A stretch of 64,000 nucleotides of DNA from assembly GCA_965230535.1 (NCBI GenBank), contig OZ246009.1, positions 868,001-932,000 on the forward strand, read 5' to 3'. The stretch is from JAUILH01 sp965230535 (GTDB lineage Bacteria; Bacteroidota; Bacteroidia; Flavobacteriales_D; JAUILH01). This document shows, one piece after another, positions 7,986-16,833 of this stretch. The notes beneath the pieces are model-generated. The model made no database searches. It was not told where the DNA came from and saw nothing but the letters and a program-made list of their open reading frames with translations. The translations under genes and the position numbers were made by a program. The first letter of the stretch is position 1. Each line of letters opens with the position of its first letter.

Positions 7986-9206
7986 ATGCTTAGACTCATC
8001 ACATTGGTTTGTTCGTTCGTGGTTGGCTTGTCCTCTCAAGCACAACTTAAACAGGATTTCTCTTCTCGTATATTTCTTGGAAGTGACAATAAACATAAAG
8101 GACAAAAATTGCTGTCTTATAAAGACGGTTACGTCATGATTACTCTGTTAGAAACAAAAACAGATAAAAATAAAGTTGCATTAGCCACAGTTGCTAAGGA
8201 TTCAAGTGGAAAGTACTTAACCGGATTTTACTACAACCAATACACCTATAACAAGAATGATGAAGAAATATATGACTATGCTCCACAAGATTTCATTCGT
8301 TTGAAAGGAGGACACTACATGGTCTGCGGCAAAGGCTACGTGGTAGAGTTGGATGAAAACCTCAAACATAGCAGCAACTTTATTGGAAGGAAAGACTTTT
8401 ACTACTACTCACTTTCAGAAGGTAAAGGCGGGCAGGTGATTGTGGCTTATTCTGATTCGTATGGGAAGTTAGGAACACTTGTTTTTCACTCTGAAGGCTC
8501 AAGTGTGAACTATAAAACCTCTAACTACAATCCTAGTGGAGACAATAAAAGCTATACCACTAATCTGGTTTTAAATGACTCCATGTATGCTGAGTTTTAT
8601 AACTATTACGATGATGATGAGAGGGTGACTGCTGTTGCGCTTAAAAGCTATGCTTCTATTGTTAGGAACCACAAAGCAGACAATTTCAGATGGGAATATG
8701 CATTTGAGAAATACAGTGATATCAGACAACCATGTCTGGATCATCGTGGAAACATAGTGGGGATAGGATCTTTGAAAAATGAATACGACAGTTTCGAACT
8801 TTTTGTGTTTGATCCAAGACAAAAGAAGGTTATCAACCACATCAATATCGGAGAGGAACTTTCTAAAGGAAATGTGATGTTCGATGGGTCAATTTCATTG
8901 CACATGTATAACAAACAATATCTTGTTTCAGTCCTGGGACGTTTTCTGAATGAAGAACAAGCTGATCAATCAAAATGGAGTTGGATGATCAATCGCCGCA
9001 GGTTACCTTACGTCATGGTTTTCGACCCTGGTTGCATCAAAACGAAAAGTGGTTTCTTGGTAGACAAAAGTCAGAAATCTGTATTGAGTTTTGATTATTC
9101 TTCTGGGGCCTTCAGTCTGGATCCGCTGAATAATCGCTTGTTCTTTACTCCCTACTCATATTACTATAAAGAGGATTACTTGTTGATTGCTAATCCTAAA
9201 TTCTAA
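7986..9206 (+). CDS. Secreted protein, unknown function
   Basis: I do not recognise this 406-residue protein. The start is ATG at 7986, two codons after an in-frame TTG, and gives a signal peptide ending LSSQAQ. The mature part is rich in Tyr, Asp and Ser. It contains several phrases of the type DEIYDYAPQDFIRLKGGHYMV that look like beta-propeller blades, and it reads like a WD40- or kelch-like repeat protein without a clear family signature. No T9SS sorting domain is visible. It is the first of five consecutive same-strand genes for exported proteins of unknown function. A 95-base gap with AGAA repeats separates it from the next. Confidence 0.7.
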   Translation: MLRLITLVCSFVVGLSSQAQLKQDFSSRIFLGSDNKHKGQKLLSYKDGYVMITLLETKTDKNKVALATVAKDSSGKYLTGFYYNQYTYNKNDEEIYDYAPQDFIRLKGGHYMVCGKGYVVELDENLKHSSNFIGRKDFYYYSLSEGKGGQVIVAYSDSYGKLGTLVFHSEGSSVNYKTSNYNPSGDNKSYTTNLVLNDSMYAEFYNYYDDDERVTAVALKSYASIVRNHKADNFRWEYAFEKYSDIRQPCLDHRGNIVGIGSLKNEYDSFELFVFDPRQKKVINHINIGEELSKGNVMFDGSISLHMYNKQYLVSVLGRFLNEEQADQSKWSWMINRRRLPYVMVFDPGCIKTKSGFLVDKSQKSVLSFDYSSGAFSLDPLNNRLFFTPYSYYYKEDYLLIANPKF

Positions 9207-9209
9207 GCT

Positions 9210-9250
9210 CATTCAGAAGTTTAGAAATCCAAATCATGCATTCAGAAGTT
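9210..9250 (+). promoter_or_regulatory. Direct repeats, possible LytTR operator, before secreted-protein operon
   Basis: CATTCAGAAGTT occurs at 9210-9221 and 9239-9250, 29 bp apart. Between them GTTTAGAAA places an AGAA core at 9223, exactly 21 bp before the AGAAG at 9244. The 11-mer TTCAGAAGTTC at 9241 is identical to one upstream of the LytTR-linked T9SS gene at 5893. This suggests shared regulation of the secreted operon that starts at 9302. Confidence 0.3.
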
Positions 9251-9301
9251 CAGGCGAAAAGACTGTTCTGTTCTGCCTCATATTGCAAGAAAAAACAAAA
9301 C

Positions 9302-10042
9302 ATGAAGAAGATATTTATTTTACTGGCCTTATCAGGTATTGCTCAACAAGAGCAGATATTTGCCCAGGATGAACTTGGGGAAAGAAGTCCAATTATTAGA
9401 GAGTTTGGAGGCAAAATTAACGAACAGGATTTCACTCTGTTTATCTCAGCTAATTATGCAGGATCCACAACTGGCTATCTTAAAATTGGAAATGAGGTCG
9501 ACTCATTAAGATATGGAGCATATGATGCCGACGGAACGGTATCTCTTAATCTTAAAAGCGGAAAAGAAATTGAGGGTAAGCACGAATTGGATACCAAGCT
9601 CAAATTGAAGCTCATCGATGGGAAGTCCAAAACAAAGTTTGAAGCCCTGGCTCGTTCCAATTCAAACCCAATAGATGGAGAGTATTATATAAAAGACGCC
9701 AAGAGGTTTTCCAATCATTCCGGTGCCGCCTGCTATTTAATGGATGACGATCATCTATATGTGAATTGTTTCTGGGAAGACCTCAGTTTAGATCATAAGA
9801 AAGATGTGGTTTTTGCGGATTTTGAAGGTGTAGCAAAAAGGGATTATGACAGGGGATCCGACGAGTTTGAATTGTATGTTTTAACCATCTCTCATGACGA
9901 TGAACATCCTTCACTTAACGCTACTGCCTACATTCAGCGTGACACGGATTCAGGAAACCTGGTGATTTTCATTGAAAGTGAGATGGAGTCGGTTTTGGGG
10001 CCACTCAAGAATAAGGAACGCATCTGGTTTAAGAAAGGATAG
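9302..10042 (+). CDS. Secreted protein, unknown function (operon gene 1)
   Basis: I do not recognise this 246-residue protein. ATG at 9302 is chosen over 9236 because it gives a proper signal peptide, ending QEQIFAQ. The mature region is beta-rich, with GYLKIGNEVDSL and DDDHLYVNCFWEDL as notable phrases. These align loosely with GYLSINGVKDTI and GDDYINVNLYDNW of the product of the gene at 11240, so the two may be distant paralogues. It starts a compact operon: the next gene is 21 bases away. The 22 codons upstream of the chosen start probably belong to the leader. Confidence 0.68.
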   Translation: MKKIFILLALSGIAQQEQIFAQDELGERSPIIREFGGKINEQDFTLFISANYAGSTTGYLKIGNEVDSLRYGAYDADGTVSLNLKSGKEIEGKHELDTKLKLKLIDGKSKTKFEALARSNSNPIDGEYYIKDAKRFSNHSGAACYLMDDDHLYVNCFWEDLSLDHKKDVVFADFEGVAKRDYDRGSDEFELYVLTISHDDEHPSLNATAYIQRDTDSGNLVIFIESEMESVLGPLKNKERIWFKKG

Positions 10043-10062
10043 AAATCAACAACTCTGGTATT

Positions 10063-11232
10063 ATGAAACATTTAATGAGTTTCCTTGTGTGTGTGCTGTT
10101 TCTTACTGAGGCACATTCACAGGCAAATTATTCCGAAAAACTGGATAAAGCCAAAAAGCTTTACCAGAAAGACAAGGAGAATTATACTGATGGCAGCGCA
10201 TTGTATTGGTATAAACAGAATTCGGAAAGTCCCAGCCTGTTTATCACGTCAAATGTCTACGACAATTTCACTCCGGAATACATCAAAACTGAACAGGAAT
10301 GGAATACCAAGGTAGTTCCCTCTATGATAAGTGAAGGTTGGTTCGAATACACCATGGGCTTAAATGCTCATTTGCTATGTCCTGTTCCCGTTCATCATAT
10401 GTGCATGGCGAATAAGATAGATACGGATTCTAAGGACATCAAATTGGTTTGGCGGATAGAAATCGAAGATCAGTCATTTACAGTAAGTTCGAATGAAGTC
10501 AATGCCACTTCCATGACAAAGTATAAAGCCGTCAAGGCCAATTTAGTGAAACTAAAGCCATATCCAGGTAGTACTTACGACAGACTTAATAAGTATTTCA
10601 AGAGCGAATGTATTACCTGGGAGCCTGGCTCCGAACATAAGATGAAGTTGGTAGTTGAGGTATACGATTACAACAAAAAGAAAGCCTTGCTCAACATAGC
10701 TTCTACCAACTATCTGTTAAAGGTGCCCGACAATCCTACTGATTTTAGATACAATATCTACTACAGTGCTCCCAGATTAATCAGGTTTTGGGAAGGGAAG
10801 GTCAATCCAAGACAGGTGGGGGTAAACAAATTGAAGGAATTATTGCAAGACGATAAGTGGGTGAGCAATAATCTGCCTCAGTTTAAAGAGTTTATCGGCG
10901 TGTCCTCTTTCAATACCAAAACAGGACAGTCAGTCTATGCTCCAATTTTAGGTGTGGTGTATCGAACAAACAATGGAGGACTCAAATATTTGGAGTTGTT
11001 CTATAGTCTTACCAAAGCCTGTCCTCAGTATGAGAATAATAGCTACACACGCAATGATTTGGATAGCTACAATTGTTATCAGGTCGAACTTATTTCTAAG
11101 GATAAGAGTTGGGAGCGTTGCTTCACACTTTATTCGGTACGAAATCCGGAAATCAGTGGTCTTGGCAGAATAGAAAAACAAGTGGGTGAGTATACTCTGC
11201 ATCCAAAAGGAGCCGATAATCTGGATAAATAA
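10063..11232 (+). CDS. Secreted protein, unknown function (operon gene 2)
   Basis: I do not recognise this 389-residue protein. A signal peptide (ending EAHSQ) precedes a Lys- and Tyr-rich mature region with seven cysteines. The phrases HLLCPVPVHHMCMANK and TKACPQYENN suggest disulfides. No catalytic motif, TPR or sorting domain is visible. It sits 20 bases after the previous secreted protein and 7 bases before the next, so the three are almost certainly co-transcribed. Codon use looks like that of its neighbours. Confidence 0.68.
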   Translation: MKHLMSFLVCVLFLTEAHSQANYSEKLDKAKKLYQKDKENYTDGSALYWYKQNSESPSLFITSNVYDNFTPEYIKTEQEWNTKVVPSMISEGWFEYTMGLNAHLLCPVPVHHMCMANKIDTDSKDIKLVWRIEIEDQSFTVSSNEVNATSMTKYKAVKANLVKLKPYPGSTYDRLNKYFKSECITWEPGSEHKMKLVVEVYDYNKKKALLNIASTNYLLKVPDNPTDFRYNIYYSAPRLIRFWEGKVNPRQVGVNKLKELLQDDKWVSNNLPQFKEFIGVSSFNTKTGQSVYAPILGVVYRTNNGGLKYLELFYSLTKACPQYENNSYTRNDLDSYNCYQVELISKDKSWERCFTLYSVRNPEISGLGRIEKQVGEYTLHPKGADNLDK

Positions 11233-11239
11233 ACCAGAC

Positions 11240-11884
11240 ATGATGAAACATGTTTTGAGCATATTATTCCTATTCCTGTCTCTGAGTGCTTTGTCGGGCA
11301 AACCAACCATTCTAATGTATTCAGGGCCAATTTCCAAACTTGGTGGATACACAGAATTATTGCTGGGCGTGAGTGAATCTAACAAGTCCTTCGGATATCT
11401 GTCGATTAATGGAGTTAAGGATACCATTGTAGGAGGCGGAGAGGAGTTTTTGGAAGGGAAGAATGGGATGTACGATCAGGCCAGCGGACATGTTGAACTA
11501 CGATTGTCTTCAGGAAGATGGGTACATGTATACGGATACAGAACAGATCAGTTGAAGGTGGAGTACTATGACTTTGGAAAACCTGTTAAGTTCAAATTAC
11601 TCAAACGAAAATTGGAGGCAGCCATAACCGGATTGTATGAGCTCAAAAATGATTCGATCACGGCAAAAGTGTATATCTACCAGATTGTTGGAGACGATTA
11701 CATCAATGTCAATTTATACGATAACTGGAAAGAGTATAAGTTTTATGGGCCAATAGAATCGAAAACTTATGGCGAATATATCGTGAACCTGAAACCTGAA
11801 AGGGAAATCAAACTCATTGCAAGAAAAAACGAAATAGAAATCAAAACTAATGGCCATTCTTTGGTCATACCCAAACAAGAATAA
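11240..11884 (+). CDS. Secreted protein, unknown function (operon gene 3)
   Basis: I do not recognise this 214-residue protein. The start is ATG at 11240 (or 11243), which gives a signal peptide ending LSALSG. Starting at 11186 would overlap the previous gene by 47 bases and bury the signal peptide. The mature part looks all-beta. Its order of motifs (GYLSING, LRLSSGRW, ITGLYELKND, GDDYINVNLYD) parallels the product of the gene at 9302, so a duplication is possible. The next gene begins one base after its stop. Confidence 0.66.
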   Translation: MMKHVLSILFLFLSLSALSGKPTILMYSGPISKLGGYTELLLGVSESNKSFGYLSINGVKDTIVGGGEEFLEGKNGMYDQASGHVELRLSSGRWVHVYGYRTDQLKVEYYDFGKPVKFKLLKRKLEAAITGLYELKNDSITAKVYIYQIVGDDYINVNLYDNWKEYKFYGPIESKTYGEYIVNLKPEREIKLIARKNEIEIKTNGHSLVIPKQE

Positions 11885-11885
11885 C

Positions 11886-12812
11886 ATGAAAAAAACTATA
11901 CTGATGATATTGTCTGTACTAGTGCTGAATGTGGCCTGTTCATCGGATGATAAGACGAAGAAAAATAGTGATAACTCAGAGGTGGAAGAGAAGCCAGAAG
12001 AGGTCAAAATGAAGCCAGATATTCAAATGGAGGTTCTGGCAGACGGGACCATCACTGTTTGGAATGCTGTTAATTCGGGAACACTTAACTATGAATTGAA
12101 TTTGATGAATATGGAGAACCGTTATCCGGTAGCGCTCAATCTAAAAGGGACGGAAAAGGTTAGCTTTCTCTTTCCCAATGATTTTGGTTTCAAGGATGAG
12201 TCATCTTCAGAAATAGGTTTGTTTTTTCTTAATATCTATATAGATGACGAAAATGATGAAATGGTTTTAGCACAGGATGTGGTGCTCACTACCATTGAAG
12301 ATGAGAAGGCAAATGAAGCTTTCGACTACGAGCAGTTTGGTCCACCAACCTTAAGAGGGAAAATCAGCAATAGTATCTATTGGAAGGACAAAACGGGCCA
12401 TCATTTTGCGGTGAAATCTAAGGTAGAAGACGAGTCGGGAATTTATCTCAATCACTTTATTCTACGAACAGAGGGTAAAATGGATTTGAAAGATTGGAGA
12501 GAGCACGAGATTGAATGTGGGTTCGATCTCATGGAGCAGCATGCTAAAAAAGACCACATTGATGATGCTGATGGCGATGGCGTAAAGGAGTATTATTCTT
12601 TAGTGGTTTCAGATTGCAAAAGTGATATCAGTCCAAGTAAAGCATATTTGTATATCATAGAAGGCAATGAGATCTACACATTAGAATGTTCAGATAAGGC
12701 CGAAGGTGAAGGCTTGCCACAAATTCCAGGAGAAGCTTTGAAACAAAATCCTAAGATTTTGGACAAGGCCAAATTGGTTTGGGATGACATTGCACCCAAT
12801 GTTGGCTTTTAG
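11886..12812 (+). CDS. Lipoprotein with EF-hand-like loop, unknown function (operon gene 4)
   Basis: A 308-residue predicted lipoprotein. The start is ATG at 11886, giving MKKTILMILSVLVLNVAC with a lipobox-like LNVAC followed by SSDDK and an acidic low-complexity linker (residues 20-45). Residues near 230 contain DDADGDGVKEYY, a calcium-binding-like loop often found before integrin-like or dockerin-like repeats. Conserved cysteines occur in IECGFD, SDCKSD and LECSDK. The function is unknown. It ends the four-gene exported-protein operon and would anchor the set to a membrane if the proteins form a complex. Confidence 0.7.
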   Translation: MKKTILMILSVLVLNVACSSDDKTKKNSDNSEVEEKPEEVKMKPDIQMEVLADGTITVWNAVNSGTLNYELNLMNMENRYPVALNLKGTEKVSFLFPNDFGFKDESSSEIGLFFLNIYIDDENDEMVLAQDVVLTTIEDEKANEAFDYEQFGPPTLRGKISNSIYWKDKTGHHFAVKSKVEDESGIYLNHFILRTEGKMDLKDWREHEIECGFDLMEQHAKKDHIDDADGDGVKEYYSLVVSDCKSDISPSKAYLYIIEGNEIYTLECSDKAEGEGLPQIPGEALKQNPKILDKAKLVWDDIAPNVGF

Positions 12813-12872
12813 TCGGTAGATAGCATGCAGTCTTCCAGCTAATTCTGTCTATATTAGCACAAAATTTTAGCC

Positions 12873-15284
12873 ATGAAAACTGCACTATTTGCCATCCTTG
12901 TCCTCATAGGGCAATTTGGATTTTCTCAACTTGTTGAATCTTCAGCGACCATTATCAATGATTGGACACCAACACAATCCAATTATAAATCAACGGCATG
13001 CGGACCAGATGAGGTTCAATATACAATTGCAAAAGCAAACGGTTTACAGGTATTAGACATCAATAATGCGACTTCCGCTCTTGGAACGTGTCAGTATTTT
13101 GATGCCCCACAAGCCCTCACTATAGATGCGGTTACTTTCTTTGCGTATAAAGCTAATGCCTCCGGAGGTTTAGTTCAACATCTTGAGGTAGAGTTGTTTT
13201 TAGCAGGTGCGGATTCAATGCCTACAGGTGCTGCTCTAACTTCTGTCACTGTGCCAGTTGACACTACTTTTAATGGTGGATTATTAAGCGCTTTAGAGAA
13301 AGTGGCCAATTTTTCAATTCCAATAACGGTAACTCAACCCTATTGTGTGGTGATTTCAAATAATTCATCAAATTCAGTGAATTTGGTAAGTAATGATTAT
13401 ACAACAGCGCCAACTCCTGATGGTGCCTATGAATGGTTGTCTTCGATTAATATTGCGGGAACCTGGATAAGATCTTATGGTATCAATGTAGGAGGCCCCC
13501 TATTTAACGCAGACTGGTTGTTTTATCCAAGTGTAAGTTATACGTTGACGGCCAGTGCAACGCAAGATCAGACTTGTTTAAGTGCTGGAGGAACCATGAA
13601 CTACACCAATACCAGTAGCCCAATTCTCCAAAATAGAATGTACAATCAGGCGGCATATGTAGGGGCTCCACAATTGTCCTATACATGGGATTTCGGTGAT
13701 GGGTCTCCTACAGAGAATACCGTATCCCCAAGTCATACATTTCCGGCAGGTGTTTTCACAGTCACGCTAACAGATACCATTTTTGGTTGGACAACTAATT
13801 GTGCACATGACACAAGCATGTCAACAGCAGCAAATATTGTTGCCGATTACTCATTTGTGACAACAAATTTAACCTCCAATTTCACTGATTTAACTGTCAA
13901 TGATGATGTAACAGGTTCTTGGTTATGGGATTTTGGTGACGGGAATACATCTACGCAACAAAACCCAACTCATATTTATGCTGCTCCCGGAACTTATACC
14001 GTATGTCTGACTTCAACGAATAGCTGTATAAGTGATTCCGTTTGTCAGTCAGTTACAGTTTGTTCGCCTCCAACACCTTCTTATACATTTAATGCAAATT
14101 CACTGACTGTTGATTTTACAGATGGATCCACAGTATCAGGAGGTACATCATGGTTATGGGATCTGGGTGATGGCAATACATCTACTCAACAGAATCCGTC
14201 TCATACATACAGCGCAGCAGGAACATATACGGTTTGCCTCACTGTTACGGATGGATGTGCAACAGACTCAGTTTGTCAAACAGTAACGGTAGTTAATTGC
14301 CCAACTCCAACGTCTTATTACACATTTACCGCAAATTCATTGAACGTTGATTTTATGGATGGATCTACAGTAACGGGTAGTGCTTCATGGTTATGGGATT
14401 TCGGCGATGGCAATACATCCACACAACAAAATCCATCTCATACATATGCTGCAGACGGAGGATACACCGTTTGTCTGACCGTATCGGATGCATGTGGAAC
14501 AGATTCTGTTTGTCAAACAGTGATAGTAGCGAACTGCCCAACCCCGGTAGCAGCATATACATATAATACAAACTCATTGAATGTTGATTTTACAGATACA
14601 TCAACATATACGGTTACTGCAATTACATCCTGGTTATGGGATTTCGGTGATGGCAATACATCTACACAACAAAATCCGTCTCATACTTACAGTGCAGCCG
14701 GAACTTACACAGTTTGTTTAACTATGTCGGATGCATGTGGAGTAGATTCAGTTTGTCAAACTGTAACGGTTACAAATTGCCCAACTCCTACACCGTCATA
14801 TTCATTTACTGCGACTTCTTTGACTGTTGATTTTACTGATGCATCTACCGTGACTGGTACTGCATCCTGGTTATGGGACTTTGGTGATGGAAACACATCT
14901 GCAGTTCAAAACCCATCTCATACCTATGGCGCTGATGGAATCTATACAGTTTGTTTGACGGTGACGGACGATTGTGCTACAGATTCTGTTTGTCAGAGTG
15001 TAGATGTTTCTATGGTTGGTGTATTGGAGTTGAGTGCTGACGACTTCAAGATTTATCCAAATCCAGGTAACTCAATTATCAATCTTGAGTTGGGAGGGCA
15101 TTCGGAAGCCGTTTCAACAGTGAGTATATTAGATGTACAAGGCCGCCAATTACAAACTTTGAACGGTGATAGAATCCGTGAAAAAATGGTGTTGGATATG
15201 ACCAACTATTCTACTGGTGTTTACCTGCTTTCCATCAAAACGAATTCAGATCAGGTATTGGTGAGAAAAGTGTTTATCAAGTAA
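12873..15284 (+). CDS. PKD-repeat T9SS type A surface protein
   Basis: An exported protein of 803 residues, probably an adhesin or gliding-related surface protein. A signal peptide (MKTALFAILVLIGQFGFSQ) is followed by an N-terminal domain of about 220 residues. Six PKD domains follow, recognised by WDFGDG and by Y-T-V-C-L-T strands; the last five are nearly identical. The C-terminal sorting domain starts at FKIYPNPGNSIINLEL and ends VFIK. The protein ends two bases before the convergent minus-strand operon, so no terminator is visible between them. No enzyme domain is seen. PKD domains with paired cysteines usually act as beta-sandwich spacers. Confidence 0.9.
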   Translation: MKTALFAILVLIGQFGFSQLVESSATIINDWTPTQSNYKSTACGPDEVQYTIAKANGLQVLDINNATSALGTCQYFDAPQALTIDAVTFFAYKANASGGLVQHLEVELFLAGADSMPTGAALTSVTVPVDTTFNGGLLSALEKVANFSIPITVTQPYCVVISNNSSNSVNLVSNDYTTAPTPDGAYEWLSSINIAGTWIRSYGINVGGPLFNADWLFYPSVSYTLTASATQDQTCLSAGGTMNYTNTSSPILQNRMYNQAAYVGAPQLSYTWDFGDGSPTENTVSPSHTFPAGVFTVTLTDTIFGWTTNCAHDTSMSTAANIVADYSFVTTNLTSNFTDLTVNDDVTGSWLWDFGDGNTSTQQNPTHIYAAPGTYTVCLTSTNSCISDSVCQSVTVCSPPTPSYTFNANSLTVDFTDGSTVSGGTSWLWDLGDGNTSTQQNPSHTYSAAGTYTVCLTVTDGCATDSVCQTVTVVNCPTPTSYYTFTANSLNVDFMDGSTVTGSASWLWDFGDGNTSTQQNPSHTYAADGGYTVCLTVSDACGTDSVCQTVIVANCPTPVAAYTYNTNSLNVDFTDTSTYTVTAITSWLWDFGDGNTSTQQNPSHTYSAAGTYTVCLTMSDACGVDSVCQTVTVTNCPTPTPSYSFTATSLTVDFTDASTVTGTASWLWDFGDGNTSAVQNPSHTYGADGIYTVCLTVTDDCATDSVCQSVDVSMVGVLELSADDFKIYPNPGNSIINLELGGHSEAVSTVSILDVQGRQLQTLNGDRIREKMVLDMTNYSTGVYLLSIKTNSDQVLVRKVFIK
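13920..15010 (+). repeat. Five tandem repeats of about 237 bp encoding PKD domains
   Basis: The marker TGGTTATGGG begins at 13920, 14151, 14388, 14631 and 14868, so unit lengths are 231, 237, 243 and 237 bases. Stretches such as GGCAATACATC and TTTGTCAAACAGT recur almost unchanged at the DNA level, which indicates recent duplication or gene conversion. Copy number is likely to vary between strains. Confidence 0.9.
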
Positions 15285-15286
15285 AT

Positions 15287-15796
15287 TTACTCGGCGTATC
15301 CAATTTCAACAGGTGTGATCGATACCAAAGTTCCGCCCTGATAATTGTAGGTAATGTTGGAAATCTGTTCATCTACGAATTGGAAATCGACACCAGCTAC
15401 CTGCAGAATCTGATCATTGTCGAACTTAAAGATGAGAGATTCAACAAGATATTCTGTGGTGCCGTCATCATAGGTGGCATCAAAACCAATTACTTCAACT
15501 TCTTTGATGGCGTTTTTCATCATAGCCTGAAAAGGTTCTAATTCCTGAGCGCCCATGGCATTGACAGAGAAACTGGAACTCATTTCCATAATTTTCTGAG
15601 AGAAAAAAGTCGTGATTTCTTCGGTTTCATGCCAACCGAAGGTATAGGTTTCATTGTCTAGTTTCATTTGGATTCCGGCATGTACAATCCATGTGGATTC
15701 CTGAGTTACCTCCAAATACCTGCCATCTACTGCATAAAGTTCAATGCCTGTTAGTGTCTTCCCTTCAAAAATTGATTTGATTTCTTGTTCCGTCAT
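15287..15796 (-). CDS. Conserved hypothetical protein, last gene of the methionine operon
   Basis: I do not recognise this 169-residue protein. It has no signal peptide or membrane segment and is acidic, with an alternating beta pattern and repeated phrases such as LTGIELYAVDGRYLEV and VESLIFKFDNDQILQV. It is probably cytosolic. It starts 23 bases after the metX-like stop, so it is likely co-transcribed with the methionine genes, although its role there is unknown. Its stop lies two bases from the stop of the convergent PKD gene. Confidence 0.65.
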   Translation of the reverse strand: MTEQEIKSIFEGKTLTGIELYAVDGRYLEVTQESTWIVHAGIQMKLDNETYTFGWHETEEITTFFSQKIMEMSSSFSVNAMGAQELEPFQAMMKNAIKEVEVIGFDATYDDGTTEYLVESLIFKFDNDQILQVAGVDFQFVDEQISNITYNYQGGTLVSITPVEIGYAE

Positions 15797-15819
15797 GCCG
15801 AAATATACTAAGCTTTGAC

Positions 15820-16833
15820 TTATGCTTTTATGAAAGCGTTGATTTTTTCGGAAATGATTACATGCTCAATCAGAAAGCCATCATGCCCGTATGCACTGTC
15901 TATTTCTATGTATTCGGCATTGGGAATGTGTTTGGTAAGGAATTTTTGTTCGCTTGGCGGAATGAGTTGATCGCTGGAAATGCCAATCACTAAAGTACGT
16001 GCCTTGATCGATGATAAAGCTTTTTCCAAACCACCTCTGTTCCTGCCAACATGATGGGTGTCCAGAGATTTGGACAAAGTAAAGTAGCAATGTGCTGTGA
16101 ACCGTTCAATCATTTTCTGACCTTGGTACCTTACGTAAGAAGCTGCTTTGAAATCATCAAGTTTATCTGAATCAGAATCGCTTTGAGCATTAATGAAAGC
16201 ATCAATCGTTCGGTAGTTTAACATGGCCATAGCACGTGCTGCCTTCATGCCATTTGCCCCGGCCGAATTGTCGTAATCAAAGTAACTTGGGTCTGCCTGA
16301 ATGGCAAGCCTTTGGGATTCATGAATGGCAATACTCCAGGCCGTTTCCCTGGCTGAAGTTCCAATCAAAACCAGGTTCTTAATCTCACCATTCCATGTAA
16401 TTGCCAATTCCTGTGCCTGATGTCCGCCATAAGAGGGTCCAACCAACAAATGAAACTGAGAAATGCCTAAATGGTCTAACAACTGAATCTGGGCATTTAC
16501 CTGATCTCTTACGGTTATCAAAGGGAAATCGGGACCCCAGATGCGTCCGGTTTGGGGATTAGTGTCTTTTGGAGATGCGCTTCCGTATGGAGATCCAAGA
16601 ATATTTATACAGATGATAAAGTGTTTAACTGGATCAAATAAACGATCGTTTCCATATAAATCCGACCACCAATCAGATACATCAGAGTTGGCAGAGAAAG
16701 CATGACAAATCATCACAACATTGTCTTTCTTGTCGTTTAAGCTGCCTTCCGTATGGTATGCAATTTTTAGATCGGAAAGGGTAGTGCCGCATTCCAATTT
16801 AAAACTGTCCAGTATGTGTATCGACTTAAGCAT
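15820..16833 (-). CDS. metX: Homoserine O-acyltransferase, MetX-type alpha/beta hydrolase
   Basis: The protein activates homoserine by O-acylation for methionine synthesis in the cytosol. It has 337 residues, an alpha/beta-hydrolase fold with nucleophile elbow GPSYGG, an acid region GISSDQLIPPSEQ and a histidine in YGHDGFL near the C terminus. These match the Ser-Asp-His triad of the MetX family. The elbow is GPSYGGHQ rather than the usual GGSMGGMQ, so acetyl versus succinyl specificity should not be assumed. The start overlaps the end of the sulfhydrylase gene by 8 bases. The operon is controlled by the SAM riboswitch at 18449-18555. Confidence 0.85.
   Translation of the reverse strand: MLKSIHILDSFKLECGTTLSDLKIAYHTEGSLNDKKDNVVMICHAFSANSDVSDWWSDLYGNDRLFDPVKHFIICINILGSPYGSASPKDTNPQTGRIWGPDFPLITVRDQVNAQIQLLDHLGISQFHLLVGPSYGGHQAQELAITWNGEIKNLVLIGTSARETAWSIAIHESQRLAIQADPSYFDYDNSAGANGMKAARAMAMLNYRTIDAFINAQSDSDSDKLDDFKAASYVRYQGQKMIERFTAHCYFTLSKSLDTHHVGRNRGGLEKALSSIKARTLVIGISSDQLIPPSEQKFLTKHIPNAEYIEIDSAYGHDGFLIEHVIISEKINAFIKA

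Noticed and set aside
10948..11427. Minus-strand frame of 159 codons across two secreted-protein genes
   Set aside because: It lies antisense to two genes with signal peptides and tight operon spacing, and has no motif of its own.
13920..15010. CRISPR-like array
   Set aside because: The repeats are 231-243 bp, in frame, and encode PKD domains. There are no spacers and no cas genes.
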